Positions 1-9,707 of a stretch of DNA of 64,000 nt are shown piece after piece. The first letter of the stretch is position 1, and each line of letters begins with the position of its first letter. The stretch comes from Amycolatopsis sp. 195334CR (GTDB taxonomy: Bacteria; Actinomycetota; Actinomycetes; Mycobacteriales; Pseudonocardiaceae), in assembly GCF_017309385.1 (NCBI RefSeq), contig NZ_JAFJMJ010000001.1, positions 3,410,001 to 3,474,000 of the forward strand. The letters run 5' to 3'. The translations under genes were made by a program, and so were the position numbers. Below the pieces are notes generated by a model that was not told the origin of the DNA, ran no database searches, and saw only the letters and a list, made by a program, of their open reading frames with translations.

Positions 1-218
1 TCGGCCGGGAGGTACTGGCTCATCCGGGCGTCCTGGAGCTGCTCGCCGCGAATGCGTTCCGCGATCGCCGCACGCACGACCAGTACGGCGCCGACCGAAG
101 CCACCGTGATCAGCACCCACAGCCAGGTCGGCCAGGCCAGGCTCAGTCCGGCGGTCACCGGCGCGAACACGGCGAGGAAACCGAGAACGATCAGGAGGGT
201 TTTGTCCCGTTGGGTCAC
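1..218 (-). CDS. Two-helix membrane protein, 3' end outside window
   Basis: The first 72 residues are visible and the rest lies beyond the left edge. Two hydrophobic stretches, at about residues 8-27 and 31-50, look like membrane helices joined by a very short loop, and a charged segment follows. The GTG start at 218 lies 15 bp after the stop of the ATPase-like gene, with GGAG upstream, so it is probably the last visible gene of the operon that begins at 4315. No family is recognisable from this fragment. Its place after a TIR protein and an ATPase-like protein would fit a membrane effector or anchor, but that is inference from context only. Confidence 0.6.
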   Translation of the reverse strand, partial: MTQRDKTLLIVLGFLAVFAPVTAGLSLAWPTWLWVLITVASVGAVLVVRAAIAERIRGEQLQDARMSQYLPA

Positions 219-233
219 CTTGGGCTCCAATGT

Positions 234-2165
234 TCAGCAGGCGGTGGGGTCGAAGTCCTGGGCCTGGTCGATCTGCTCGATGAATCGGGTGAAGGTGTCG
301 CGAGCGGGCACCGGATCCGCGTGTGCGCCGCGGACCCACTCCCTGGCGATGCCGAACATCCGGGAGCAGGCACCGTCCACCTCGCTCGCCGCGACGGCGA
401 GGACTTCGGTGAGCTGGGCGCCGAGCGGGTTCTGCCCGGCCTCGTCGAGCCACGCCGTCACGTGGTCCGGCCAGTTCGACGGTTTCCGCCTCGAGAGCAC
501 GTCGGACCACAGCCGGACCAGCGTGCGGCGGACGCCTTGGTCGGCGAGCAGCGGCTGGGTCCTGCGGTCGGCGCGGGTCACCAGGACCGGGTTCGCGATC
601 TCGAGGAAGAGGCTGAAGTCCGCGGCCCGCCGATTCTCGGCCGGGTAGTGGCCGAGCCGGGCGAGGAGACGCCGGAACAAGCGCCCATCCGGCTCGCACA
701 AGAGCTTGAGCGCGTCGCGGGCCAAGGCGTACGCGTCCCGCGTGCTGTCTTTGCGCCTGGCCAGCCGGTGGAGCCGAACGAGGGCTTGTTCGGGGTAGCG
801 CGGCGCGATGGTGTCCACGCAGAGCTGGATCAACACCTTGGCCAGCGGATCGGGCAGCATCGCCTTGCCACTCCAGTAGTAGAGCTGCTGCCGGAACTCA
901 CCGGCCCAGCGCTCGTCGGTGAGGCCTTGCTGCAGCAGTTGGGCGGCGGGCTCCGGATAGGTGCCCGCCCACGCCTCGGCCAAGTTCCGCAGGTCCGCCG
1001 TCCGGCCGGTGCGCAGGCACTGCACGGCGAGCTTGCCCGCGACCTCGCGGCGTCCCGCGTCGCTCAACTCGCGAAGGCGCACGACCCGGTCGGCCCACGT
1101 GGTCAGCTTGGCCCGCAGGTCCGGGAAGTTGTCCCAGAAGTACCGGAGAACCGCCTCGTCCTTGGCCAGGTCGAGGAAGCGAACCGTTCGCGCGTCCGTG
1201 ATCTCCGCGCGTATACCCCGCAGTCGGGTGCTGAGCGCGTTCCTCGAGAGCACGGGTTCGGGCGGTTCGGGATGGGCGGTGATGCGGAGGATTTCGTTCG
1301 CCGCGTGGTGCACGACGTCAGCGGGACCGTTCTCCAACAGGGCAACGGACAGCATGGCGGCTCTGGCTGGGCCGTCGGTGATGCTTCCCAGCTCCAGCGC
1401 CACATCGCTGTCGCGTTTCAACCACGACTTTTTCGCGGTGGCGAGCCAGCTCTTGAAGTCGAGTTCCGAGTTCTTTTCGCGAGCTGCCTTCACGAGTTCG
1501 ACGAGGCGTGCCAGGCGTTCCAGCGAATCGATTTCGAGTTTCTCGTGGATTTCCTCGTCCACCGCGTCCGGCTCGAACTCGATGCCATCGGCTTTCAGGT
1601 GGCGGAAGAACGCGGTTCGCGCGTGGGGGCGGCCGATCGTGACGACGGAGTCGCGCAGTTCCGGGACCAGGTCCTCGAAGGCGTTGTGCGGGAGCACCAC
1701 CAGCAGATGGGCGCCTCGTTCGGCGATCAGGGGCAGAGCCGTGACGAGGTGCTGCTGTGCCGAACGGAAGGTGGGCCGGTCACTGGCGGAGAGGTCGAGC
1801 AGGAACCGATCGCCCGGCTCGACCTGGGTTTCGTCCAGCAGCGGTTCGTCACCGTCCGAGCGGTCCGGGAGTTCCCGGAAGCCGGTTGTTGTTCTGGCGA
1901 GGCCGTAGAGCAGCATTTTCGCCGCGCTTTGGCGACCACTGCCCGGCGCGCCGCCGAGGAGGACGGTGCCCGGTTCTGCCACGGTCCGCTGTGCTTCGGC
2001 GTAACCGCGGGGGTAGGCGTAGCGCCGGTACAGCCACTGCAGGTAGGTGCGGGCCGCCTGCCGGTGGTTCGCCCTGGGGCGCCGTCCGGGGAAGTCGCCG
2101 TAGTAGACGTGGTTCTGCTGGTTGACCACCGTGCCGGCGGTCGGCGCGGTGGTGTGGCTGGTCAT
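234..2165 (-). CDS. ATPase-like STAND-type protein with degenerate P-loop
   Basis: A 643-residue protein of unrecognised family. The N-terminus has a short polar motif (NQQNHVYYGDF, residues 15-25), then a helical lead-in and a P-loop-like GAPGSGRQS at 72-80 in which the usual Lys is Arg. The segment LLVVLPHNA near residue 165 sits where a Walker B strand would be but lacks an acidic residue. The remaining ~450 residues are Leu/Ala/Arg-rich and look like an alpha-helical solenoid. The start overlaps the TIR gene stop as ATGA, so translation is probably coupled. STAND-like architecture next to a TIR protein suggests a sensor or scaffold in a signalling or defence complex. Nucleotide hydrolysis is doubtful given the altered motifs. 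Confidence 0.6.
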   Translation of the reverse strand: MTSHTTAPTAGTVVNQQNHVYYGDFPGRRPRANHRQAARTYLQWLYRRYAYPRGYAEAQRTVAEPGTVLLGGAPGSGRQSAAKMLLYGLARTTTGFRELPDRSDGDEPLLDETQVEPGDRFLLDLSASDRPTFRSAQQHLVTALPLIAERGAHLLVVLPHNAFEDLVPELRDSVVTIGRPHARTAFFRHLKADGIEFEPDAVDEEIHEKLEIDSLERLARLVELVKAAREKNSELDFKSWLATAKKSWLKRDSDVALELGSITDGPARAAMLSVALLENGPADVVHHAANEILRITAHPEPPEPVLSRNALSTRLRGIRAEITDARTVRFLDLAKDEAVLRYFWDNFPDLRAKLTTWADRVVRLRELSDAGRREVAGKLAVQCLRTGRTADLRNLAEAWAGTYPEPAAQLLQQGLTDERWAGEFRQQLYYWSGKAMLPDPLAKVLIQLCVDTIAPRYPEQALVRLHRLARRKDSTRDAYALARDALKLLCEPDGRLFRRLLARLGHYPAENRRAADFSLFLEIANPVLVTRADRRTQPLLADQGVRRTLVRLWSDVLSRRKPSNWPDHVTAWLDEAGQNPLGAQLTEVLAVAASEVDGACSRMFGIAREWVRGAHADPVPARDTFTRFIEQIDQAQDFDPTAC

Positions 2166-2995
2166 TGGCTGGGGCCGTTGTCGCGGCGGTCGCCGAACTG
2201 CACGTCGCCGTCGACCTTGCCGACGACCGGTCCGTCGCCGAACTCCTGCGAGCCGACGATGGCCCCCTCACCAAACTGCTGCGAGCCGACGACGGATCCC
2301 TCACCGAACTTCGGCGAGCCGACGACGGACCCGTCGCCGAGCGTGGGTGAGCCGACAAAGGATCCGTCGCTGATTGCGGGCGAGCCGATAAAGGATCCGT
2401 TGCCGAGCGTGGGCGAGCCGACGATCGAACCGTCGCCGCCGATGTTGACCGAGCCGACGCCGTGCAGGTTGTGCGACCGGTCGCGGGTTTCGCGCGGTGT
2501 GTCCGGTTCGGGGGCCACCGTCCGGTCCACCAGTCCGGGCACCAGGTCGGCCACGTCCGCCGCGATCTTGTCCAGGCAGGCCGCCGAGTCGCGGGTGTCG
2601 AAGAGCAGGCTCTGGCGCTGGGCCAGTTCGACGAGTTCGGGCGGGAGGTCGCCTTCGCTGAGCCGCTCGGTCTTGCGGCCGACGAGGATCGGGATGACGT
2701 GGACGCCGAAGTCGAAAGCCGTGATGATCTCGCGCCGGGTCCAGTCCGCGGGGTTGTCGATCGCCCGCTCGCCCCGGCTGTTCGCGGCCAGCCAGTCCGG
2801 GCCGATCACGGCCAGCAGCACCGTGCTGCGCCGGACGGCAGGCAGCAGTTCCTTGGTGAAGTTCTCGCCCGACTTGATCGACTGGCTGGCGTAGAAAACG
2901 TGTTCGCGGCCGAACCGGCGGCTCAGGTCGGCCTGGATGTGGTCGGCGACGCCTGCTTGGTCCGCCGTTCGATAGTTGACGAAGATTTCGGGCAT
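2162..2995 (-). CDS. TIR-domain protein with 11-residue repeat tail
   Basis: 277 residues. Residues 1-125 read as a TIR domain: an N-terminal strand with FVNYRTADQ, the FYASQSI segment near 34-40, a strand VLLAVIGPDWL at 59-69, and DWTRREI at 84-90, where Glu89 occupies the position of the catalytic Glu of NAD-cleaving TIR domains. After a linker, residues 187-263 are seven tandem 11-residue units of the form GDGSxVGSPxL/F, followed by a short polar tail. The start has a strong site (GAGGAGGG) upstream, 36 bp after the regulator gene. Bacterial TIR proteins commonly cleave NAD+ or make cyclic ADP-ribose signals. A substrate cannot be read from sequence, and the tail is unlike the usual effector-associated domains I know. 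Confidence 0.8.
   Translation of the reverse strand: MPEIFVNYRTADQAGVADHIQADLSRRFGREHVFYASQSIKSGENFTKELLPAVRRSTVLLAVIGPDWLAANSRGERAIDNPADWTRREIITAFDFGVHVIPILVGRKTERLSEGDLPPELVELAQRQSLLFDTRDSAACLDKIAADVADLVPGLVDRTVAPEPDTPRETRDRSHNLHGVGSVNIGGDGSIVGSPTLGNGSFIGSPAISDGSFVGSPTLGDGSVVGSPKFGEGSVVGSQQFGEGAIVGSQEFGDGPVVGKVDGDVQFGDRRDNGPSQ
2207..2437 (-). repeat. 33-bp in-frame tandem repeat in the TIR gene
   Basis: Seven consecutive 33-bp units encode 11-residue repeats (GDGSIVGSPTL, GNGSFIGSPAI, SDGSFVGSPTL, GDGSVVGSPKF, GEGSVVGSQQF, GEGAIVGSQEF, then a divergent last unit). The units differ at the DNA level but the glycines, GS pair and hydrophobic positions are kept, so selection appears to act on the protein. 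Regular Gly-turns with alternating hydrophobic residues suggest stacked beta-strands (a beta-solenoid or amyloid-like stack). Confidence 0.85.
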
Positions 2996-3031
2996 GGTGA
3001 AGCGATCCCTCCTCTACCGGGTGAACTGATT

Positions 3032-4315
3032 TCAGGCAGTCGGTGCGTGCAGCGCGGCGTCGAGCAGCGGGGAGACCTCGCGCACCGCCGGCTGGCTGCG
3101 GAAGCGCGCCAAGGTCCGCCTGAGTCGCTGCACGTCGAGCGTGATGGTCGCCGAACTGACCACGTCGATGAGGCCGATCAGCTCGTGGGTCAGCGCGCAG
3201 GCGTGGTCGACCTCGTTGGCCGTGGCATGCGCGAGCGCTCGTCTGATGCCGTAGCGAGCCCTGGTGCGCAGCGCCTCCGCCGGGATGAGGTCGACCTCCC
3301 GGTCCAGCACCTCCGCCGCTTCTCGTGCCCGGCCCATGTCGAACATGCACCAGCCGAGCACCATCTTCGCCGGGTTGGGCAGGTTCGTGGTGCCCAGCAC
3401 GGGCCCGGGCGCCGCATCCGCGCGCCCGAGGAGTTCCTGGGCTTCGTCGAGGCTGCGCAGGCAGGCGTCGCGGTCACCGGCGAGCGCGTGTCCCTGTGCT
3501 TCCCGTTGCGCGGCGAGCCCGCGAATCCTGGCTGGTACCGGGAAGGACTGCGCGTGCTGGGCCAGCTCGATCGTCTGCCGCGCGTCGTCCCGGTAGAGGG
3601 TCACCAGTGCGCGGCGGACCAGCGAGTAGGCCGCGAGGTCGTGGTCACCGCCGGCCTCCGCCATCTCCACGGCGCGATCGGTCCACCAGAGCGCGGCCTT
3701 GTCGTCCCCGGACTCCTGAGCCATCCAGCCGGCGTATTCGGCGTACCGGGCCCCGAGCAGCAGCAGGTCGTTCCGGTGGTGCTCGGTGGCCCGCCCGGCC
3801 AGTTGCTGGATCGTATGGGTTTGCGCGACCAGCGCGGGAAGCACGACGCCGGGGCTCGCCGTCTGGCCGAGTCGGCGGAACTGGTCGAAGTGGGCGTGCA
3901 GGGCGGCCAGCGCGGTGGTTTCGCCCGAGGTGGCGCCGAGCCCGGCGGTGCCGAGCCCGAAGCCGATCGCCGAGCCGACGCCCATCGCCATCGCTTCCCG
4001 GCGGCCCATCGGCCGGAACCAGCTCGACCCGTCCGCGGAAAGGTTCATGATCCACACCTCGCTGTCATCTTGGGTTTCCGGAAGCGGAGCTCCGGTCAGA
4101 TGCGCGGGGACGAGCGCGGTGAGCGCGCCCTTGGCGGCGAGAGCGACGTCGCACAGGCGAGCCAGCTCCGGCGGAGGTGGCTTGCGATTCGTCTCGATCT
4201 TGCTCAGATATCCCTTGCTGTAGTGCACCTTGGCGGCCAGCTGGGTGAGGGAGAGCCCAGCCTCGTTCCGGCGCCGCCGGAGCTCCGTACCGAACAGTCT
4301 GCGTCCTTCGGCCAC
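3032..4315 (-). CDS. XRE-family helix-turn-helix regulator
   Basis: 427 residues from the GTG at 4315, chosen because GGAAGGG lies just upstream and the helix-turn-helix begins within the first ten residues; an upstream in-frame ATG at 4603 has no such support. Residues ~8-65 are a Cro/CI-type HTH (LSLTQLAAKVHYSKGYLSKIE). The long C-terminal part is rich in helical TPR-like pairs, as in many actinomycete regulators that sense a partner or ligand. It is the first gene of the minus-strand block that continues with the TIR and ATPase-like genes, and is divergent from upp. It may control the block, which is inference from position. Such regulators are abundant in actinomycetes, so a tie to the TIR locus is not certain. 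Confidence 0.8.
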   Translation of the reverse strand: MAEGRRLFGTELRRRRNEAGLSLTQLAAKVHYSKGYLSKIETNRKPPPPELARLCDVALAAKGALTALVPAHLTGAPLPETQDDSEVWIMNLSADGSSWFRPMGRREAMAMGVGSAIGFGLGTAGLGATSGETTALAALHAHFDQFRRLGQTASPGVVLPALVAQTHTIQQLAGRATEHHRNDLLLLGARYAEYAGWMAQESGDDKAALWWTDRAVEMAEAGGDHDLAAYSLVRRALVTLYRDDARQTIELAQHAQSFPVPARIRGLAAQREAQGHALAGDRDACLRSLDEAQELLGRADAAPGPVLGTTNLPNPAKMVLGWCMFDMGRAREAAEVLDREVDLIPAEALRTRARYGIRRALAHATANEVDHACALTHELIGLIDVVSSATITLDVQRLRRTLARFRSQPAVREVSPLLDAALHAPTA

Positions 4316-4638
4316 GTCGACCCTTCCGTTGCCGGTTGCCTCTTCCGGTCGTTCCCGGGAAACACCCGTGAGCGCAGAATGTGCCTGCTTGCCTACGGAA
4401 GGTAGTGCGGTCACCGGCTCGAGTGGAGCGGGCTGCCGAAGGGAAACTCGAATGGACCAAGGCCGGGTCGTTCGCGCGCTTTCCACCTGGCACCCCCGTC
4501 GACCGCATTCCGGCATTGGCATCACCGTTGCGATTCTGACCAGGTCGAGGCCCGTTTTTGTAGTCGCTCGCCGGGTTTCCTGTTGCCTACTCGCAGGTAA
4601 CAACAGGGGGTGGTGCGGTGGCGGCTACGGTGTCCACC
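4316..4638. other. Divergent intergenic region between regulator and upp
   Basis: About 320 bp with no convincing gene. Near the upp end, CCTGTTG (4579-4585) and CAACAGG (4601-4607) form a perfect 7-bp inverted repeat around TTGCCT and AGGTAA, which are themselves nearly complementary. This could be an operator for the divergent regulator or a hairpin in the upp leader. No convincing -10/-35 pair could be assigned on either strand. The stretch 4551-4560 is the only T-rich run. Confidence 0.4.
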
Positions 4639-5262
4639 ATGGACGTCCACGTCGTCGATCATCCGCTGGCCAAGGCCCGGCTCTCCACCATGCGGGACGC
4701 CCGCACGGACAGCGCGGCCTTCCGGGCGGCGCTGCACGAGCTGACCATGATGCTGATCTACGAAGCCACCCGCGACGCGCCCGTGCGGGTGGAGCGCATC
4801 CACACCCCGGTCGCCCGCACCGACGGCTACCGGCTGGCGAACCCGCCGTTGCTGGTGCCGGTCCTCCGGGCCGGGCTCGGCATGGCCGACGAGGCCCACA
4901 AGCTGATCCCGGACGCCCAGATGGGCTTCGTCGGGTTGGCCAGGGACGAGGAGACGTTGCAGCCGACGCCCTACCTGGAATCACTGCCGGAATCGCTCGG
5001 GGGCCGGCCGGTGCTGGTGCTCGACCCGATGCTCGCCACCGGTGGCTCGATGGCGTACACCATCCGGCTGCTGATCGACCGCGGCGCGACCGACGTCACC
5101 GCGATCTGCGCGCTCGCCGCGCCGGAGGGCATCCGGCACCTGGAGGAGTCCGGGATGCCGGTGCGCGTGGTCACGGCCAGCATCGACGAGCGCCTGAACG
5201 ACTCGGGCTTCATCGTGCCCGGGCTCGGCGACGCGGGCGACCGGCAGTACGGCGCCGTCTGA
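4639..5262 (+). CDS. upp: Uracil phosphoribosyltransferase
   Basis: Converts uracil and PRPP to UMP in cytosolic pyrimidine salvage. The 207-residue product has the family N-terminus with HPL at residues 8-10, [10 protein letters not shown] near 73-82, the PRPP-binding loop DPMLATGGS at 129-137 and the C-terminal [11 protein letters not shown]. The ATG at 4639 is chosen because the family starts a few residues before HPL. A GTG at 4618, seven residues earlier, has a better ribosome site (AGGGGG) and could be the true start. In M. tuberculosis upp is next to pmmB and deoD; here those genes lie 13-16 kb downstream. Confidence 0.96.
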   Translation: MDVHVVDHPLAKARLSTMRDARTDSAAFRAALHELTMMLIYEATRDAPVRVERIHTPVARTDGYRLANPPLLVPVLRAGLGMADEAHKLIPDAQMGFVGLARDEETLQPTPYLESLPESLGGRPVLVLDPMLATGGSMAYTIRLLIDRGATDVTAICALAAPEGIRHLEESGMPVRVVTASIDERLNDSGFIVPGLGDAGDRQYGAV

Positions 5263-5294
5263 GCAGCAGCCGTCGTACGGTGCCGTCCGAGCCG

Positions 5295-5903
5295 TCAGTT
5301 CGGTGCTGGTTGCGTGCGCAGCCAGCCTCGGCCGTTGGCCCGCAGGGCGGCTTCGTACGCACCGCTGACGTCGAAGCCGGGTGGCAGGTTTCCGTTGATC
5401 TCCAGCGAAACCATGCCGTGCGCGATGCCCCACGACGACGCCGCTATCCGTTCGGCGGGCTCGTTGACGAAAACCCCGTCGGCGATGCCCGTGCGAATGG
5501 TGTCCAGCAGCGGGTTCATCGTCGACCGCGCGAGGTCGGTGGCCGATTCGTCCGGTTCGAAGCCGGGCACCGCCTTGGTGAACATGATCGAGTACATGTG
5601 CGGGTCGGCCAGCGCGCTGGCCCGGTAGGCCAGGCCCAGCGACACCAGGTCCTCGAAGTGGTCGCCCGTGCGCACGATGGCCGCCAGCCGCTTCTCGAAC
5701 CGGGCGAACCCCTCCACGTACAACGCGCTGATCAGATCGGGCTTGCTGCCGAACAGCGAGTACACCGCGGTGGTCGAGGTACCGGCGTCCTTCGCGAGCC
5801 GTCGCAGGCTCAGTGCGCCGGGGCCCTCGCCGGAGAGGAGTTCACCGGCGCGGTCGAGCAGCCGGACGCGGAGGCCGTCGTCGTGGGTTCTGGGGCGGGC
5901 CAT
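5295..5903 (-). CDS. TetR-family transcriptional regulator
   Basis: 202 residues. The N-terminal HTH (about 20-60) reads [29 protein letters not shown], a clear TetR signature. The C-terminal ligand domain includes [20 protein letters not shown], as in the group of TetR proteins with a WHG-type C-terminal domain. The ATG at 5903 directly precedes the HTH; longer upstream extensions have no support. It is convergent with upp (33 bp between stops) and divergent from the MerR gene, so both genes start from the 70-bp spacer 5904-5972. Its target is unknown. The short spacer makes cross-regulation with the MerR operon possible. Confidence 0.9.
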   Translation of the reverse strand: MARPRTHDDGLRVRLLDRAGELLSGEGPGALSLRRLAKDAGTSTTAVYSLFGSKPDLISALYVEGFARFEKRLAAIVRTGDHFEDLVSLGLAYRASALADPHMYSIMFTKAVPGFEPDESATDLARSTMNPLLDTIRTGIADGVFVNEPAERIAASSWGIAHGMVSLEINGNLPPGFDVSGAYEAALRANGRGWLRTQPAPN

Positions 5904-5935
5904 GCGCGCAGCGTAACGCGGACGGGCTTCGGGAG

Positions 5936-5966
5936 TTGACCTGGAGCGCACTCCAGGTCGTACCGT
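5936..5966 (+). promoter_or_regulatory. MerR-type promoter with operator dyad in 19-bp spacer
   Basis: TTGACC (5936-5941) and TACCGT (5961-5966) are separated by 19 bp, the over-long spacing typical of MerR-activated promoters. The spacer region holds ACCTGGAG and CTCCAGGT as a perfect dyad with a 4-bp centre (5939-5958). The ATG of the MerR gene at 5973 is 7 bp after the -10, about where transcription would start, so the mRNA may be leaderless; no ribosome site lies between. Confidence 0.85.
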
Positions 5967-5972
5967 CGAGAC

Positions 5973-6367
5973 ATGAGCTTTTCGATAGCCGAGGCCGCCC
6001 GCCGGAGTGGCCTGTCGATCGACACCCTCCGGTACTACGAGCGCATCAAGCTGCTCGAGGCCCCGGCCAGGGATACGGCCGGGCGCCGCGTCTACTCCGA
6101 CGACGACCTGGCCTGGTTGGGCTTCCTGACCAAGCTCCGCACCACGGGCATGCCCATCCGGATGATGCGCGAGTACGCCTCGCTGCGCCGCCACGGCGCG
6201 GCCAGCGCCGGCCGCCGCAAGGCGATCCTGGTCGAGCAGCGCCGCTCGGTCCGCGAGCGCATCGAGGAACTGCAGGGCTGCCTCGAGGTGCTCGACTACA
6301 AGATCGACAACTACGACCAGATCGAGCGGAAGTTCACCGAACAGAACGCTCCGATCAAGGAGACCGC

Positions 6368-6371
<4 letters not shown>
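5973..6371 (+). CDS. MerR-family regulator
   Basis: 132 residues with the canonical MerR N-terminus ([26 protein letters not shown]), the wing ([16 protein letters not shown]) and a coiled-coil dimerisation helix toward the C-terminus ([31 protein letters not shown]). There is no cysteine cluster of the metal-binding type; the single Cys near residue 101 is in the coiled coil. It resembles the group that controls aldehyde or alcohol reductases. The operator between its own -35 and -10 implies autoactivation, and its stop overlaps the start of the first aldo/keto reductase, so regulator and enzymes form one operon. Confidence 0.93.
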
Positions 6372-8342
<1,971 letters not shown>

Positions 8343-8351
8343 TCCGGTGCC

Positions 8352-8398
8352 GTGAATGTGGCTTTCACCGCGGAATGCGCGGTGAAAGCCACATTCAC
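8352..8398. repeat. Palindromic repeat, copy 1, probable two-way terminator
   Basis: A perfect inverted repeat with 21-bp arms (8352-8372 and 8378-8398) around a 5-nt loop; the outer arm is GTGAATGTGGCTTTCA. It lies between the convergent ends of the second aldo/keto reductase and hisS. The same 16-bp core occurs at 40059-40113 and 53160-53214. The hairpin lacks a U-tract, as is common in high-GC actinomycetes, but placement suits a bidirectional terminator. Confidence 0.85.
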
Positions 8399-8406
8399 CG
8401 CATTCG

Positions 8407-9693
8407 TCAGAGGAGCGAGGCCACCGAAGCGGCAGCCGAGTCGACGGCGACGGTGGACTGTTCCCGGGTGGCCAGGCTGCGCACGGTGACGTTCCCGGCG
8501 TCCCAGTCCTCCTGACCGACGATGACCACGGCCCGCGCGCCCGCCTTGTCGGCGCGCGTGAGTTCCTTGCCCAGTTTCCGGTGCTCCAGCGGGCTCGACG
8601 TGCGCAGCCCCGCCGACCGCAGCTTCGAGGCGACCGTGCGCGCGGCACCGGTCAGCTCGGCCGTCACCGGGATGACCGCCACGTCGTACTCGCTGCGGGG
8701 CGAGGGCACCAGGCCGTGCGTGGTCAGGAAGTCGATCAGGGTCACGTCACCCATGCCGAAGCCGATGCCCGGGATCTCCTTCGCGGTGAACAAGCCCGCG
8801 AGGTCGCTGTACCGGCCACCGCCGAACAGGGCGCGGTTGTTCTCCGGCGAAGTGTCGAACACCTCGAACACCGTGCCGGTGTAGTACGCCAGGCCCCGCA
8901 CGATCAGCGGGTCGAACTGGACCAGGTCGGCCGCCTCGCTGCGCAGCACCCGCACCAGGTTGGACGCGTCCTTCACCTCGGCGGGCAGCTCGTCCAGCAA
9001 CGCCGTCCCGGCGCCCAGCGTCTCGGCCAGGCGGGCGAACTGCTTGTCGCTCAGGCCGATCTCCTCGGCGTCGGCGGCGAGCTTGTCGCGGTCGTACTTC
9101 TCCCAGCGGTCCACCAGCGAGTACACCGCGGCCAGGTGTTCCGCGGGCACGCCGGCGAGATCGGTGAGCGCGCTGGCCAGCAGCGTCCGGTCGTTCGCGC
9201 GGACCGCGTACATGTCCCGCGTGGCGCCGAACTCGCCGAGCAGCGCGTGGATCACCTCGAAGATCTCGATCTCGCAGCTGGCCGCGTCCGAGCCGAAGAT
9301 GTCCACGTTGAGCTGCCAGTGCTCGCGCACGCGACCGCGCTGCGGGCGCTCGTAGCGGTGGCAGTTCGGGTGGCTGTACCAGCGCACCGGGAACTGCAGC
9401 GAACCCGCGTTGCCGGCGATCATCCGCGCCACCGACGGGGTCATCTCCGGGCGCAGCGCCAGCCGCCGCCCGCCGCGGTCGGTCAGCGTGTAGAGCTGCT
9501 GGTCGGCGATCTCCTGGCCGGACTTGGCCTCGTAGATCTCCGCGGACTCCAGGATCGGCCCGTCGTAGCGCTGGTAGCCGAAGCGCTCGACCACGTCGTA
9601 GAGATGGCCGAACACCTGCGTCCGGACGGACATCTCCGCGGGGAGGAAGTCCCTGGTTCCCCGGTAGGGGGCGGTCGGCAGGTACTCGGGCAC
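8407..9693 (-). CDS. hisS: Histidyl-tRNA synthetase, divergent type
   Basis: 428-residue class II synthetase that charges tRNA-His. Visible are motif 2 (HRYERPQRGRVREHWQ), the HisA-type segment VRGLAYYTGTVFEVF, motif 3 (GIGFGMGDV) and a C-terminal anticodon-binding domain (AVIPVTAELTGAARTVASKLRSAG). The N-terminus (PEYLPTAPYRGTRDFLP) and RGLAYY in place of the usual RGLDYY differ from the standard actinobacterial enzyme, so this may belong to another clade or be a second copy. It is 14 bp from the preceding exporter gene and probably transcribed behind it. Catalytic residues appear intact. Whether it is the main HisRS cannot be decided from the window. Confidence 0.9.
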   Translation of the reverse strand: MPEYLPTAPYRGTRDFLPAEMSVRTQVFGHLYDVVERFGYQRYDGPILESAEIYEAKSGQEIADQQLYTLTDRGGRRLALRPEMTPSVARMIAGNAGSLQFPVRWYSHPNCHRYERPQRGRVREHWQLNVDIFGSDAASCEIEIFEVIHALLGEFGATRDMYAVRANDRTLLASALTDLAGVPAEHLAAVYSLVDRWEKYDRDKLAADAEEIGLSDKQFARLAETLGAGTALLDELPAEVKDASNLVRVLRSEAADLVQFDPLIVRGLAYYTGTVFEVFDTSPENNRALFGGGRYSDLAGLFTAKEIPGIGFGMGDVTLIDFLTTHGLVPSPRSEYDVAVIPVTAELTGAARTVASKLRSAGLRTSSPLEHRKLGKELTRADKAGARAVVIVGQEDWDAGNVTVRSLATREQSTVAVDSAAASVASLL

Positions 9694-9707
9694 GATCGAT
9701 CCTTCGA

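Noticed and set aside
210..2894. Very long open frame (894 codons) on the plus strand
   Set aside because: It is antisense to the TIR and ATPase-like genes, has no family features and is Arg/Gly/Pro-rich, the typical shadow of GC-rich third-position bias.
4316..4603. Longer XRE regulator starting at 4603
   Set aside because: The extra 96 residues have no domain, and the GTG at 4315 has a strong ribosome site right before the HTH.
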